DNA from: Deltaproteobacteria bacterium
GTDB lineage: Bacteria; Desulfobacterota; Syntrophorhabdia; Syntrophorhabdales; Syntrophorhabdaceae
Assembly (NCBI GenBank): GCA_022711595.1
Contig: JAKLET010000016.1
Location: 20,793 to 84,792, forward strand
Reading direction: 5' to 3'
DNA: 64,000 nt
The position numbers and the translations under genes were made by a program. Below, in pieces: positions 1 through 8,736 of the stretch (the stretch's first letter is position 1; each line of letters opens with the position of its first letter). Below the pieces are notes generated by a model. It saw nothing but the letters and a program-made list of their open reading frames with translations, searched no databases and had not been told where the DNA came from.

Positions 1-103
1 CATCCACAACGTTTTCACCATAAAGCGCCGCGGCGCCCGCAGGTAAAAAACAGATCAGGGCAACTATTGACAACAAAACTCTTGAGGACCTTTTGCTTTT
101 CAT
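1..103 (-). CDS. N-terminus of an exported protein (cut by window edge)
   Basis: Only the first 34 codons are inside the window. The ATG at 103-101 follows a strong ribosome binding site (AAAGGAGA, minus strand). The visible residues form a typical Sec signal peptide: a basic start (MKSKRSSR), a hydrophobic core (VLLSIVALICFLPAG) and a plausible cleavage site after Ala-Ala-Ala. The mature part is too short to identify. It lies just downstream of sucD on the same strand and could be co-transcribed with it, but nothing links it functionally. Confidence 0.6.
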   Translation of the reverse strand, partial: MKSKRSSRVLLSIVALICFLPAGAAALYGENVVD

Positions 104-148
104 TTCCTATCTCCTTTCGGGCCGGCATTGACGGCACGCATCCTTGAT

Positions 149-1027
149 CTATCTTTTGCCTGCAAGAATGTTCTGAACAGTCGTTCCAACCCGGGCCGGA
201 TCTTTTACAACGGTGATGCCAGCATCTTCAAGTGCGCTTATTTTTTCAGCAGCCGTGCCTTTCCCTCCCGAAACAATGGCCCCTGCATGGCCCATCCTCC
301 TGCCGGGAGGCGCTGTGATGCCTGCGATAAAGGCCACAACTGGTTTCGTCATGTGACGGCGGAAATACTCCGCGGCATCCTCCTCAGCGCTGCCGCCTAT
401 CTCGCCTATGATCACGACCGCCTGTGTGTCTTCGTCCTTTTCGAACATGGCCAGCAGATCTACGAAGTTAAGCCCTATTATAGGGTCGCCTCCGATCCCC
501 ACGCATGTAGACTGCCCTATTCCTATCTTCGTTAGCTGGTCAACGACCTCATATGTAAGGGTGCCGCTGCGTGACATAATGCCAACCGGTCCAGGCGCGT
601 GGATATATCCTGCCATGACACCGATCTTGCACGAACCCGGAGATATTACGCCCGGTGTGTTCGGCCCGATGAGCTTTACGTCCCTGCCCTTCATGTACTG
701 CCTGACGGCTATCATATCGAAGGTGGGTATCCCCTCTGTAAGGCAAACCACCGTTTCCACTCCGGCGTCCATGGCCTCCATCACGGCATCAGCAGCAAAC
801 GCCGGCGGTACGAATATCGCCGAAGTGTCAGCTCCGGTGGCCGCCCTTGCATCCTTCACTGTATTGTAGACCGGTATTCCGTCAAATGACCGGCCGGCCT
901 TCCCCGGCGTCACCCCCGCTACCACCTTCGTCCCGTAGGCAACCATCTGGCCGGTGTGGAACGCACCCTCTTTACCGGTTATCCCCTGGATCAAGACCTT
1001 TGTATCATTATTTATAAGTATGCTCAT
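149..1027 (-). CDS. sucD: Succinyl-CoA synthetase (ADP-forming) alpha subunit
   Basis: The 293-residue protein has the usual length of SucD. The N-terminal CoA-binding Rossmann fold shows the motif [14 protein letters not shown]. The C-terminal part contains GHAGAI, whose histidine (about residue 248) is the phosphorylated catalytic residue of the family. With SucC it interconverts succinyl-CoA and succinate with ATP formation in the cytoplasm. I chose the ATG at 1027 because MSILIN matches the family start; an upstream in-frame ATG at 1057 would add ten atypical residues. It is the last gene of korDABC-sucCD, separated from sucC by about 100 bp that holds an inverted repeat. Confidence 0.95.
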   Translation of the reverse strand: MSILINNDTKVLIQGITGKEGAFHTGQMVAYGTKVVAGVTPGKAGRSFDGIPVYNTVKDARAATGADTSAIFVPPAFAADAVMEAMDAGVETVVCLTEGIPTFDMIAVRQYMKGRDVKLIGPNTPGVISPGSCKIGVMAGYIHAPGPVGIMSRSGTLTYEVVDQLTKIGIGQSTCVGIGGDPIIGLNFVDLLAMFEKDEDTQAVVIIGEIGGSAEEDAAEYFRRHMTKPVVAFIAGITAPPGRRMGHAGAIVSGGKGTAAEKISALEDAGITVVKDPARVGTTVQNILAGKR

Positions 1028-1029
1028 AA

Positions 1030-1127
1030 TTTCAATTGACCGATGACCAGATCTCAATGGCCAATAAAAGAAAGGCCCGATCCGGCCGCTTTTTCATTTC
1101 TTTGGTCATTGGCGCCTGGCTGCCGGT
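1030..1127. repeat. Imperfect inverted repeat between sucC and sucD
   Basis: The left arm contains GGCCAATAAAAGAAAG and the right arm contains its near complement TTTCTTTGGTCATTGGC, separated by a GC-rich centre (GGCCCGATCCGGCC). Parts of the arms can be read as 9-bp steps (for example TTGACCGAT, GACCAGATC). It resembles the other 9-bp arrays in this window, although it is one of the weaker members. In RNA it would form a hairpin inside the operon, which could stabilise the message or change the sucC to sucD ratio. Confidence 0.5.
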
Positions 1128-1129
1128 TA

Positions 1130-2311
1130 TTATCTTATTCCTTCCTTATACCCGTTGATTATCTCCCCTACCTTCTTCGCTGCATCCTCCAGTCCTGTTG
1201 CCACGGTAAAGGTTAATCCTGATTCCGCGAGTATCCTCCTGCCCTCTTCCACGTTTGTCCCCTCGAGACGGACAACAATGGGCATGTCGATGACCAGTTC
1301 GCGGGCCGCGTCGACCACTCCCTGCGCAAGGGTATCACAGCGCAATATCCCTCCGAAGATGTTAATGAAGATCATCTTTACATCCTTATCATATAAAAGG
1401 ATCCGGAAACCCTCCTTCACCATTTGCGACGTCGCCCCGCCTCCCACATCAAGAAAATTGGCAGGCTCTGCGCCGACAAGCTTGATGAGGTCCATGGTCG
1501 CCATGGCAAGCCCGGCACCGTTCACCATGCATCCGACGCTCCCTTTCAGTTTGATGTAATTGAGATTGTGTTTCGCCGCTTCCACTTCAAGCGGGTTCTC
1601 CTGGCCTATGTCCCTCAGGGCCGCTGTCTCGGGATGACGGAAAAGGGCATTGTCATCGACGGTAACCTTTGCGTCGAGGGCGACAAGGCTGCCTTCTTTC
1701 GTGATAACAAGGGGATTGATCTCGGCGAGAGAGCAGTCCTTTTCGATGAAGAGCCGGTATAGCCCTATAATGATCGCCATTGCCTGCCTGGCAAGCTTCT
1801 GGTCGATCCCCAGACTGTAAAATATCCTGTTCGCCTGGAAAGGCCTGAGCCCCACACAGGGGTCTACAGCCTCGGTGATCACCTTGTCCGGCTCCTCACG
1901 TGCGAGTCTTTCTATCTCCACCCCGCCTTCGGAACTGGCAAGTATCACCGGGCATGCCTTCTGCCTGTCGATGACAATCCCGAGGTAGATCTCCCTGCCT
2001 ATTTCCAGGACCTCCTCGACAAGGAGGGTCTGTACTGGCTTGCCTTCTTCGCCCGTCTGGGTGGTAACAAGCACCTTCGAGAGCATCTCCGACGCCATGC
2101 GGCCCACATCTTCACCGCTGCTGGCCGTCTTGATGCCGCCTGCCTTCCCACGGCCTCCTGCATGGATCTGGGCCTTGAGCACGAACGGCCCTCTGCCGAT
2201 CTTTCCGGCGGTCTGAAGCGCCTCTGTGTATGTCTTCGCTATCTGCCCTCTCGGGATTGGGATGCCGTATTCCTGAAGGAGCTTTTTTGCCTGATACTCA
2301 TGTATCTTCAT
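1130..2311 (-). CDS. sucC: Succinyl-CoA synthetase (ADP-forming) beta subunit
   Basis: The protein has 393 residues, the normal length of SucC. The start MKIHEYQAKKLL and the N-terminal ATP-grasp domain with GRGKAGGIK are typical. The C-terminal CoA-ligase domain shows VNGAGLAMATMDLI, DVGGGAT, INIFGGI and RLEGTN. It pairs with SucD. The start overlaps the 3' end of korC by 14 bp, so translation is probably coupled. Placement directly after a 2-oxoacid:ferredoxin oxidoreductase indicates that the product 2-oxoglutarate oxidation yields, succinyl-CoA, is handed to this enzyme (or the reverse direction in CO2 fixation). Confidence 0.95.
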   Translation of the reverse strand: MKIHEYQAKKLLQEYGIPIPRGQIAKTYTEALQTAGKIGRGPFVLKAQIHAGGRGKAGGIKTASSGEDVGRMASEMLSKVLVTTQTGEEGKPVQTLLVEEVLEIGREIYLGIVIDRQKACPVILASSEGGVEIERLAREEPDKVITEAVDPCVGLRPFQANRIFYSLGIDQKLARQAMAIIIGLYRLFIEKDCSLAEINPLVITKEGSLVALDAKVTVDDNALFRHPETAALRDIGQENPLEVEAAKHNLNYIKLKGSVGCMVNGAGLAMATMDLIKLVGAEPANFLDVGGGATSQMVKEGFRILLYDKDVKMIFINIFGGILRCDTLAQGVVDAARELVIDMPIVVRLEGTNVEEGRRILAESGLTFTVATGLEDAAKKVGEIINGYKEGIR

Positions 2312-2885
2312 CTTCGAGCTCGGAGGGTGCTTCGGGAAAAGTCAGGCCTTTCAATTTCTGTGCAGCCTTCATGCCCGCCTGGAGGGCATCACGGTTCAAT
2401 TTCTCCGTACCTTTCGGGACACGGGCAAGGACCGCTGTTTCAATTGCTTTCGGTGATACGGCGGGAGTCAGTCTGGCAATGGCACCCAGGCCGACGATAT
2501 TCGCCACCATTTCGCGTTTGAGATTCTCGCGTGCGATCCGGGTAAAGGGTATCTGGTAGGCCCTGGGAACCGGGATCTGCCTCACAAAGGTGGAATCGAC
2601 GATCAGAATGCCGTCAGGTTTAAGGTCCATGTAATAATCATCGCAGGATTTTTGTGTCATGGCAACAAGGAGGTCGAGCTGCATCGCCTTTGGGTAGTCT
2701 ATCTCCGTATCGCTCACAACCACCTCTGCCTTGCTTGAACCGCCTCTCGCCTCAGGACCGTAGCTCTGCGTCTGGGCGACAAACTTCCCGTCGTAGATAC
2801 CTATGGCCTCGGCAAGGATGATGCCCATGAGGATGATGCCCTGGCCGCCCGAACCGCTCAAACGTATATCGTAACGGAAGCTCAT
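2298..2885 (-). CDS. korC: 2-oxoacid:ferredoxin oxidoreductase gamma subunit
   Basis: This 195-residue protein begins MSFRYDIRLSGSGGQG and carries the GSGGQG motif of the gamma domain of pyruvate/2-oxoglutarate:ferredoxin oxidoreductases. The ATG at 2885 lies one base beyond the stop of korB. Together with korD, korA and korB it makes the four-subunit cytoplasmic enzyme that oxidatively decarboxylates a 2-oxoacid to acyl-CoA with reduction of ferredoxin. The adjacent sucCD argues for 2-oxoglutarate as substrate; the exact substrate is inferred from context, not from a diagnostic residue. Confidence 0.9.
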   Translation of the reverse strand: MSFRYDIRLSGSGGQGIILMGIILAEAIGIYDGKFVAQTQSYGPEARGGSSKAEVVVSDTEIDYPKAMQLDLLVAMTQKSCDDYYMDLKPDGILIVDSTFVRQIPVPRAYQIPFTRIARENLKREMVANIVGLGAIARLTPAVSPKAIETAVLARVPKGTEKLNRDALQAGMKAAQKLKGLTFPEAPSELEDEDT

Positions 2886-2886
2886 G

Positions 2887-3723
2887 TTATTTTTTCTCCA
2901 CACCCTTAGACCAGCTCCTGACCTTTTCGTATTCATCCTGATAGGCCGGAAGTTCCCTGTCCACGAGGATGCCGATCTTGAACTTGTCCTTCAGCTGTGC
3001 CTCCTTCATCTGGGCTGCCTTTTCAACGGTCACCGCATGGTCCCGCTGCCATTGCATCATCTCTACGGCGCTGCCCATCCTGTTCAGCCTCCCGAACTGC
3101 GTATGGCAGTGGGATATGATCTCCACGACAGAGAACCCGACCTTATGGAAAGCCTTCTCCATGAGGCCTTCAAGAAGCTTGGCATGATAAACGGTCCCCC
3201 GCCCCACAAAGACCGCACCAGCCGTAACGGCAAGTTCGGATATGTTGAAGGAGTGTTCGACATTGGAATAGACGGTTGTTGTCGATCTCATCCCGTAGGG
3301 AGTTGTCGGCGAATATTGACCGCCTGTCATTCCATATACGCTGTTATTGACAATGATCGCCGTGAGGTCGATATTGCGCCGCGCTGCGTGAATGAAATGG
3401 TTCCCGCCGATGGCAACGGCATCTCCGTCTCCCATGACGACGATCACCTTGAGCCCGGGTTTGGCCAATTTGACGCCAGTCGCAAAAGTGAGGGCCCTTC
3501 CGTGGGTCGTATGGAGCGTATTGAAATCGACATAAACAGGGAGCCTGCCGGTGCATCCGATGCCTGAGACAAGGACTATCTCGTCCTTGTCGTATCCGGT
3601 ATGGTCTATGGCCCTTATGAGGGCGCCGAGCATGATGCCTATGCCGCAGCCGGGACACCATACATGGGGGAACTTCTTGTCATGGCGCAGGTAATTGTGG
3701 ATCAATTTGGTCACCTCGGCCAT
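2887..3723 (-). CDS. korB: 2-oxoacid:ferredoxin oxidoreductase beta subunit (TPP-binding)
   Basis: Translation from the ATG at 3723 gives 278 residues. The N-terminus has the cluster-ligand motif WCPGCGIG. The thiamine pyrophosphate motif appears as VVMGDGDAVAIGGNH followed by NNSVYGMTGGQYSP. The start codon overlaps the korA stop (TGATG), a sign of translational coupling. A further 67 in-frame codons exist upstream of the chosen start, but they lie inside korA and have no family similarity. Confidence 0.93.
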   Translation of the reverse strand: MAEVTKLIHNYLRHDKKFPHVWCPGCGIGIMLGALIRAIDHTGYDKDEIVLVSGIGCTGRLPVYVDFNTLHTTHGRALTFATGVKLAKPGLKVIVVMGDGDAVAIGGNHFIHAARRNIDLTAIIVNNSVYGMTGGQYSPTTPYGMRSTTTVYSNVEHSFNISELAVTAGAVFVGRGTVYHAKLLEGLMEKAFHKVGFSVVEIISHCHTQFGRLNRMGSAVEMMQWQRDHAVTVEKAAQMKEAQLKDKFKIGILVDRELPAYQDEYEKVRSWSKGVEKK

Positions 3724-4865
3724 CAGAAAACCTCCTTGATCCGGTTTATTATCTCCTGGGGCGTTATGATCGAACCATCCACCCTGTTGATGGTAAAGAC
3801 CTTCGCCTCGCCCTTGTTCACCCGCTTCACTTCCCTGGAGATCTGTCCCATGTTCATCTCCGGGACGATAACAACCTTCGCCTGCCTGAGCACCTTCTCT
3901 ACCTGGCTCCTCATGAAAGGCCATATCGTGTTGAGCTTGAGCATACCCGCCTTAATGCCCCTTTCACGACAATCCGCAACTGCACGCTTCGCGCTGCGGG
4001 CGACACAGCCGTAAGCAATGATGGCAACATCCGCATCGTCCGTCATAAAGGATTCGCCGATCTGAAGATCGGAAAAGTTCTGGCTAATCTTTCTGAAAAG
4101 CCGCCGGATAAAAGGGTCTATCTCATCGGGGCGGGATGTCGGGAAACCCCGTACATCGTGGGTAAGGCCGGTCACATGATAGCGGTACCCTTCTCCGAAG
4201 TTCGCCATGGGAGGGACTCCCTGCGGTGTGTCCTCATATGGTATATACCACTCAGGAGGGACCGTCGGTTTCACCCTGTTGAAGATCCCCGGATCTTCCT
4301 CGTCGGAAATAGCAATCTTTTCACGCATATGTGCCACAACCTCATCTATGAGAAGTATGACGGGTATGCGGTATTTCTCGGAATAATTGAAGGCTTTTAT
4401 TGTCAGGTCGAAACATTCCCGGACCGTTGAAGGGCACAGGGTGATGATGGGGTGGTCTCCGTGCGTCCCCCAGCGGGCCTGCATAACGTCGCTCTGCGAA
4501 GGTGAAGTGGGAAGACCCGTGCTCGGACCTCCTCTCATGGCGTTCACTATGACGCATGGAACCTCCGCGATGATGGCAAAACCCAGGTTCTCCTGCATGA
4601 GGGAAAAACCGGGTCCGCTCGTGGCAGTCATCGATTTTACTCCGGCAAGAGACGCACCGATCACCGCGCCAAGGCTTGCTATCTCATCCTCCATCTGTAT
4701 AAAGGTACCGTCAACCCGGGGGAGTCTTACGGACAGCTGTTCGGAGATCTCTGTGGCAGGGGTTATAGGGTAACCGGCAAAAAAAAGACATCCCGCGCGA
4801 AGGGCGCCTTCAACAACAGCCTCATTGCCCTGGAGCAGCAGTTCCTTCAGGACTTTCTTTTTCAA
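3723..4865 (-). CDS. korA: 2-oxoacid:ferredoxin oxidoreductase alpha subunit
   Basis: The 380-residue protein shows the alpha-subunit pyrimidine-binding domain with FFAGYPITPATEI near residue 30, followed by TATSGPGFSLMQE. The C-terminal half has the domain-II pattern around VIAYGCVARSAK. The start is a TTG at 4865, preceded by GAGGGA; no ATG gives a better fit. It overlaps the 3' end of korD by 44 bp. Length and domain order match KorA/VorB-type subunits. It is the catalytic partner of KorB. Confidence 0.93.
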   Translation of the reverse strand: MKKKVLKELLLQGNEAVVEGALRAGCLFFAGYPITPATEISEQLSVRLPRVDGTFIQMEDEIASLGAVIGASLAGVKSMTATSGPGFSLMQENLGFAIIAEVPCVIVNAMRGGPSTGLPTSPSQSDVMQARWGTHGDHPIITLCPSTVRECFDLTIKAFNYSEKYRIPVILLIDEVVAHMREKIAISDEEDPGIFNRVKPTVPPEWYIPYEDTPQGVPPMANFGEGYRYHVTGLTHDVRGFPTSRPDEIDPFIRRLFRKISQNFSDLQIGESFMTDDADVAIIAYGCVARSAKRAVADCRERGIKAGMLKLNTIWPFMRSQVEKVLRQAKVVIVPEMNMGQISREVKRVNKGEAKVFTINRVDGSIITPQEIINRIKEVF

Positions 4866-5109
4866 AGGATTCCCTCACCTTTTTAGCTTCATCCTTCTTT
4901 TGTTCCACCGTTATGGCGAAATCCGGGCAGCGTATCTCGCACCAACCGCAATTGAGGCACTTTTCGGGATCTTTTATGTAAGGATAGCCGGCTTCATCGC
5001 GCGCAATCACCCCTGCAGGGCAAAAGGCTGCGCAAATTCCGCAGGCCTTGCACCAGGCTTTGTAGATATCAACTTTTGGCGTTGCTTTTTTCTTCCGCGA
5101 TTCGGCCAT
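4822..5109 (-). CDS. korD: 2-oxoacid:ferredoxin oxidoreductase delta subunit (2x[4Fe-4S] ferredoxin)
   Basis: The 95-residue protein has two 4Fe-4S motifs, CKACGICAAFCP and CLNCGWCEIRCP, and a lysine-rich N-terminus. It is the electron-transfer subunit of the four-subunit enzyme and the first gene of the operon korD-korA-korB-korC-sucC-sucD. I chose the ATG at 5109 (MAESRKKK), which follows the weak in-frame ATG at 5127. The C-terminal tail rich in Lys and Glu overlaps korA. Confidence 0.9.
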   Translation of the reverse strand: MAESRKKKATPKVDIYKAWCKACGICAAFCPAGVIARDEAGYPYIKDPEKCLNCGWCEIRCPDFAITVEQKKDEAKKVRESFEKESPEGTAAPGQ

Positions 5110-5174
5110 GAGAACGTGATAGAGCAATTACACGGTAAAATGAACGAACACTCTTGTCAAGCATTAAAAACCGG

Positions 5175-6497
5175 TCACCTCATATTCGGTGGCACCACCG
5201 ACTGTAAACCGGTATTTTTGATCATCTCCTTATGATATCTGAACGCAGATTCTATCTCACCTTTCATTCCCGGCGGCAGGGCCTTGCCTTTCAGGTGATC
5301 CTTCTGGATATTGGACAAGGTCATATTGAGGCATTCGGCCATTGCAAGGGCGAACATCTCCGTGCCAACCGAATCTTCGAGCCTGATCTTGCCTGAATCA
5401 TATGCAAACACTCCTTCAAAAGGATCGAGGAAATGATGGAGTTCAGATCTGTCGACGCGGGCTTCCATGAAGCATTTCTGAAAAGTCCCCTTGCGCGTGG
5501 AATCATCGACGAATTGTTCTATCTTGACAAGGATGCGCTGAAGGGCGGACAGAAATTCCCCGCGGATGTTCTCGACCCCCTCATCGGCCTTTTTACCCTC
5601 AGCGGGCGCGGCTTCCCTGGCTGGTCTCGGTTCCTCCCTGGGTTCGGCAGATGCCCGATTCATAGCTGCAGCCGCATCCATCGGAGGCTTTCTCGGTTCC
5701 AGCGTAAACTCCTTGGAGCCATATGCCGGTTCCTTTACGGCGGCAGGCTCCCTTGTGACAGCAGGCTCCTTTGCGGCGGTCGGCTCTTTTACTTCCATCG
5801 GTTCTTTTGCCGGTTTTTTTGCCTCTGCTGCAGGTTCCCTCATTGCAGATGGACGACCGGAGCCGTTTGCTCCGGTACCGGCTCTTTTCGCCTGTTCGGA
5901 AAGGCCCTGGCTGCGGTAGACATTAAATACCGCGCCGTCCTTGACAGCTTCTTCCAGCGCCGGCTCAACTGCCTCGCGTTCAAAAAGGCTCGTCTGTCCG
6001 GAACTCGAAATAAGTTTCAAACCGACAACCTCACCTTCCCTGAAGGAGAGAGTCCCGATCTGTTTTTTTTCCTTATTGAAGATCTCGATATATCCGGTAT
6101 GCTTTTCGTTGTTCAGCTTGATGACAAACTGGTCCATGCGTATAAAATCCGTGCTGAGGTCCTGGAAAAGGAGCTCCGATTTCAGCGGACCTGTTGCCAG
6201 TTCGATCTCGGCTGTCGTCAATTCAAAAACATGGAGAACTCCCTGCGATTGCTTGGCAAGGATAAAAAGCTCCGAAAGGGCCTCATCGCCAACCTTTGCG
6301 GGCGGATCCGAATCGATCCCGATAGCCGCGTTCACAACCTGTCCGGCGGCAACAAAAAATACGCCTTTCTTATCGACCGTCTCGATCTCGACAACCCCGG
6401 AAAAGCCGTTCGCTTTTAAAGTAGAGAGGAGCTGCGGCACATCGGTATATTCCGCAGAAAGATTCTGGTGAATCGTTTTTCCTTGTGGGTATATCAT
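5175..6497 (-). CDS. DUF4388 domain protein with Ala/Glu/Pro-rich linker
   Basis: The protein has 440 residues from the ATG at 6497. Residues about 10-110 resemble the DUF4388 (PatA-N-like) domain: LLSTLKANGFSGVVEIE followed by FVAAGQVVNAA. A second related half follows (GYIEIFNKEKKQIGTLSFREGEVVGLKL). Residues about 205-310 are a low-complexity linker with repeated EPAAVKEP/KEPTAAKEP-like units. A C-terminal globular region of about 130 residues is unrecognised. DUF4388 proteins are usually signalling or cytoskeleton-linked adaptors in Deltaproteobacteria. It is the last gene of a three-gene minus-strand cluster with a Cache-HAMP protein and another DUF4388 protein. Confidence 0.7.
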   Translation of the reverse strand: MIYPQGKTIHQNLSAEYTDVPQLLSTLKANGFSGVVEIETVDKKGVFFVAAGQVVNAAIGIDSDPPAKVGDEALSELFILAKQSQGVLHVFELTTAEIELATGPLKSELLFQDLSTDFIRMDQFVIKLNNEKHTGYIEIFNKEKKQIGTLSFREGEVVGLKLISSSGQTSLFEREAVEPALEEAVKDGAVFNVYRSQGLSEQAKRAGTGANGSGRPSAMREPAAEAKKPAKEPMEVKEPTAAKEPAVTREPAAVKEPAYGSKEFTLEPRKPPMDAAAAMNRASAEPREEPRPAREAAPAEGKKADEGVENIRGEFLSALQRILVKIEQFVDDSTRKGTFQKCFMEARVDRSELHHFLDPFEGVFAYDSGKIRLEDSVGTEMFALAMAECLNMTLSNIQKDHLKGKALPPGMKGEIESAFRYHKEMIKNTGLQSVVPPNMR

Positions 6498-6560
6498 GGT
6501 ATTTAACCTCTGTTCAATTAATTGGGGTACATATAAAAAAGCCACCGGGCTTTTTTCATA

Positions 6561-7514
6561 CTACCTTCTTTTCTGAAGCCTTTCGATCGCCGAACGTACG
6601 CTTGTCTGCATCCTTTCGATCGATTGCGCCAGAACCGCTATCTCGCCGCCGCCCTTCACATCGACAGTCGCTTTCAGATCACCCATGCTGATCTTGTCTG
6701 CAACCTCCGAGAGATGGCGGATCGGACGGATGACCGATGATGAATAGATATAAATAACAGCAAGTAATACGATAAGGACCACGGCAATAATGATCAGGAT
6801 AAGTCCGAACCTTCTGTTGTACTGGGCGGTATAGGTCTGCTGCAGCTTGGTCATTGTTGTGGTGATAGCCTGCGCAGGCTTGGAGAACTCATCGATATAA
6901 GTCGTTGCGGCAACGACGAGGTTCGTGCCCTTGACAGGGACATTGGCCATGTATTTCTTACGTATACTGCCGTTTGGTTCTTTCCAGTTGTAATACCCGG
7001 CTACAGCTTTTCCCGTGAGACCCACTTCAAGGATCTTCCAGAATTCCGGAAGTTTGGTTGCAAGACCGTGGAGGTCCATGCCAATCATATTAGGCTGGGC
7101 ATGCCAGTAAGTAATAGCACTGGTGCTGTGGACGGCGGTATATCCAGTTTCACCGACCTTCTGGATACATATCTCCTTCATGACCGGGTCATTGCGGAGC
7201 TGTTCGATAGAAGGGGCCTTCTTGAAAGATTTGTAATAGATCTCGATCTCTTTTGCGACGGCCTCGGCCTTCTCCCTGATGACCTGTTCACCGAGTTTAT
7301 TCAGGGAGGTCGTTGCCTCTTTCAAGCTTGCAGCGCCCAGTTCGTTCATGCTGTTGGACCAGATACCCCTGATGCTCGTAAATTTGAATGCACCCAAATC
7401 TACGTTCAAGAAAAGTACACATCCCAAAAATGCGAACGCCAGAAGGATAGGAACAAAGATTCCTGCTATCAGCTTAAATAACAACCCCGTCGCTATCTTG
7501 TTCTCACTTGCCAT
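6561..7514 (-). CDS. Membrane sensor: Cache-type extracellular domain plus HAMP, no output domain
   Basis: The 317-residue protein has a transmembrane segment at about residues 14-33, an extracellular region of about 190 residues resembling a Cache domain (GETGYTAVHS, then GYYNW and MANVPVKGTNLVVAATTYIDEF), a second membrane segment near 230-250 and a HAMP domain (RPIRHLSEVADKISMGDLKATV). It ends about 25 residues after the HAMP, without a kinase, methyl-accepting or cyclase module. The ATG at 7514 follows GGGAGGGG. The signal is probably relayed to a separate protein, perhaps one of the flanking DUF4388 proteins, which is inference from neighbourhood. I see no frameshift that would restore an output domain. 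Confidence 0.75.
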   Translation of the reverse strand: MASENKIATGLLFKLIAGIFVPILLAFAFLGCVLFLNVDLGAFKFTSIRGIWSNSMNELGAASLKEATTSLNKLGEQVIREKAEAVAKEIEIYYKSFKKAPSIEQLRNDPVMKEICIQKVGETGYTAVHSTSAITYWHAQPNMIGMDLHGLATKLPEFWKILEVGLTGKAVAGYYNWKEPNGSIRKKYMANVPVKGTNLVVAATTYIDEFSKPAQAITTTMTKLQQTYTAQYNRRFGLILIIIAVVLIVLLAVIYIYSSSVIRPIRHLSEVADKISMGDLKATVDVKGGGEIAVLAQSIERMQTSVRSAIERLQKRR

Positions 7515-7537
7515 GGAAACCCCTCCCAAATTATGAT

Positions 7538-8344
7538 TTATTTCTGTTTACGGGCAAGAAACTCCGTCATGGACCTCGTGAACGAAGCTCTTTTTGTCTT
7601 ATCGGTTATCTCTTCTCCTACCGACTGCACGAACGGCGGCAATCGGTCTTCGGGAAACGCATCCCTCGATTCGCCGAAATCGGCCAGTTTGTCGTCAATG
7701 ATGATCGAGGCTATGGGCCCCATGACCTTTCTCAGTTCCGTTTCGATAATGGGAAAGAAGTTTCCATTGACGGTCCTTTTGATCTGGATGGTCTGATCCG
7801 CCTTCTTTTCCGATGCCCTCTCAAGGAGGCCATCCTGCGCCATCTGGCACAGGGCCTTCGATGTCTCGAAAAGCGGCCACTGGAGAGTTTCTGCAATTTC
7901 AGCAACAGACTTTGTTCCATTGCACAGGGCCAGTATCTTCCATTGGCTCGCGTGGATGTTCTTGTCCTCCGGACCTCCGTTCAGGGGGATACGAAAAACA
8001 ACATTGGGTGAAGGAATATATTCGCGAATGGCGTTCCATTCATTTTCACGGTTTGTCCAGATCATGAGGAGCTGTTCGGTGGGCATAAATACTGTCTGCT
8101 CATCCGTGGAGGCTTCCCAGTCGAACGTGGCCCTGCCCGAGCCCCATTCCATCATGGCAAGTACCGCGTCTTCTCCTGCAAGATCTCCTGTCCTCGCGTG
8201 GATAATGTTCGCTCCTTCTATATACAGCTCTCCAGTCTCGTTGCCCTTGATCTGGATCATGCCGGACTTCTTTTTGTCCAATAAGGGTTTGATCAGGTCA
8301 AACAGCCTTGTTTTCGTAAGGTCACCAATGAAATCGTTAGGCAT
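7538..8344 (-). CDS. DUF4388 domain protein
   Basis: The 268-residue protein starts MPNDFIGDLTKTRLFDLIKPLLDKKKSG, followed by MIQIKGNETGELYIEGANIIHARTG, the pattern of DUF4388 N-terminal domains. The middle part (ILALCNGTKSVAEIAETL) looks like a winged-helix-type segment common after DUF4388. The C-terminal 90 residues are similar in style to those of the 5175-6497 protein (an acidic helical domain) but unnamed. A strong AAAGGAGA site precedes the ATG. It is probably the promoter-proximal gene of the three-gene sensory cluster. Confidence 0.7.
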   Translation of the reverse strand: MPNDFIGDLTKTRLFDLIKPLLDKKKSGMIQIKGNETGELYIEGANIIHARTGDLAGEDAVLAMMEWGSGRATFDWEASTDEQTVFMPTEQLLMIWTNRENEWNAIREYIPSPNVVFRIPLNGGPEDKNIHASQWKILALCNGTKSVAEIAETLQWPLFETSKALCQMAQDGLLERASEKKADQTIQIKRTVNGNFFPIIETELRKVMGPIASIIIDDKLADFGESRDAFPEDRLPPFVQSVGEEITDKTKRASFTRSMTEFLARKQK

Positions 8345-8736
8345 AAGCGTCTCCTTTCACATATTAGGTTTTAAGAATACGTTGCCACCTTACCATTCAC
8401 ATTGACGGAGCCCTTTGTACCCTTCGGGTCCCCCCACTCCGCATGATCTGACAATAAGAGAGCAGCATGTAACATAAATCAAACCGCCGTTGCTCGCCAA
8501 ATTTCTTCCAAGACACCTCAAGCGGCCGGATTAAATCGAAAAACCTAAATAAATCCGAACGCTTGCCTATTCTCATTCTTTTTCATTCTTCTAAATATAC
8601 AACAAGGTTCTTTTGTTATACCACAAATAATATTAAATGCAAAAATATTTTTTGATATCCCGTATCTCATGTTTTAATATTTAATACTTTAATATTACTT
8701 AACAAACCATTTTTTCATCTTAAAAAACAATAACGA
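8345..8736. other. Intergenic region, AT-rich, no gene seen
   Basis: These 392 bp separate the sensory cluster from the long repeat protein. The part from about 8560 to 8720 is strongly AT-rich with runs of TTTAATATTTAATACTTTAA type. The promoter of the sensory cluster probably lies near 8350-8450, but no convincing -35/-10 pair or terminator hairpin was found. Confidence 0.4.
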
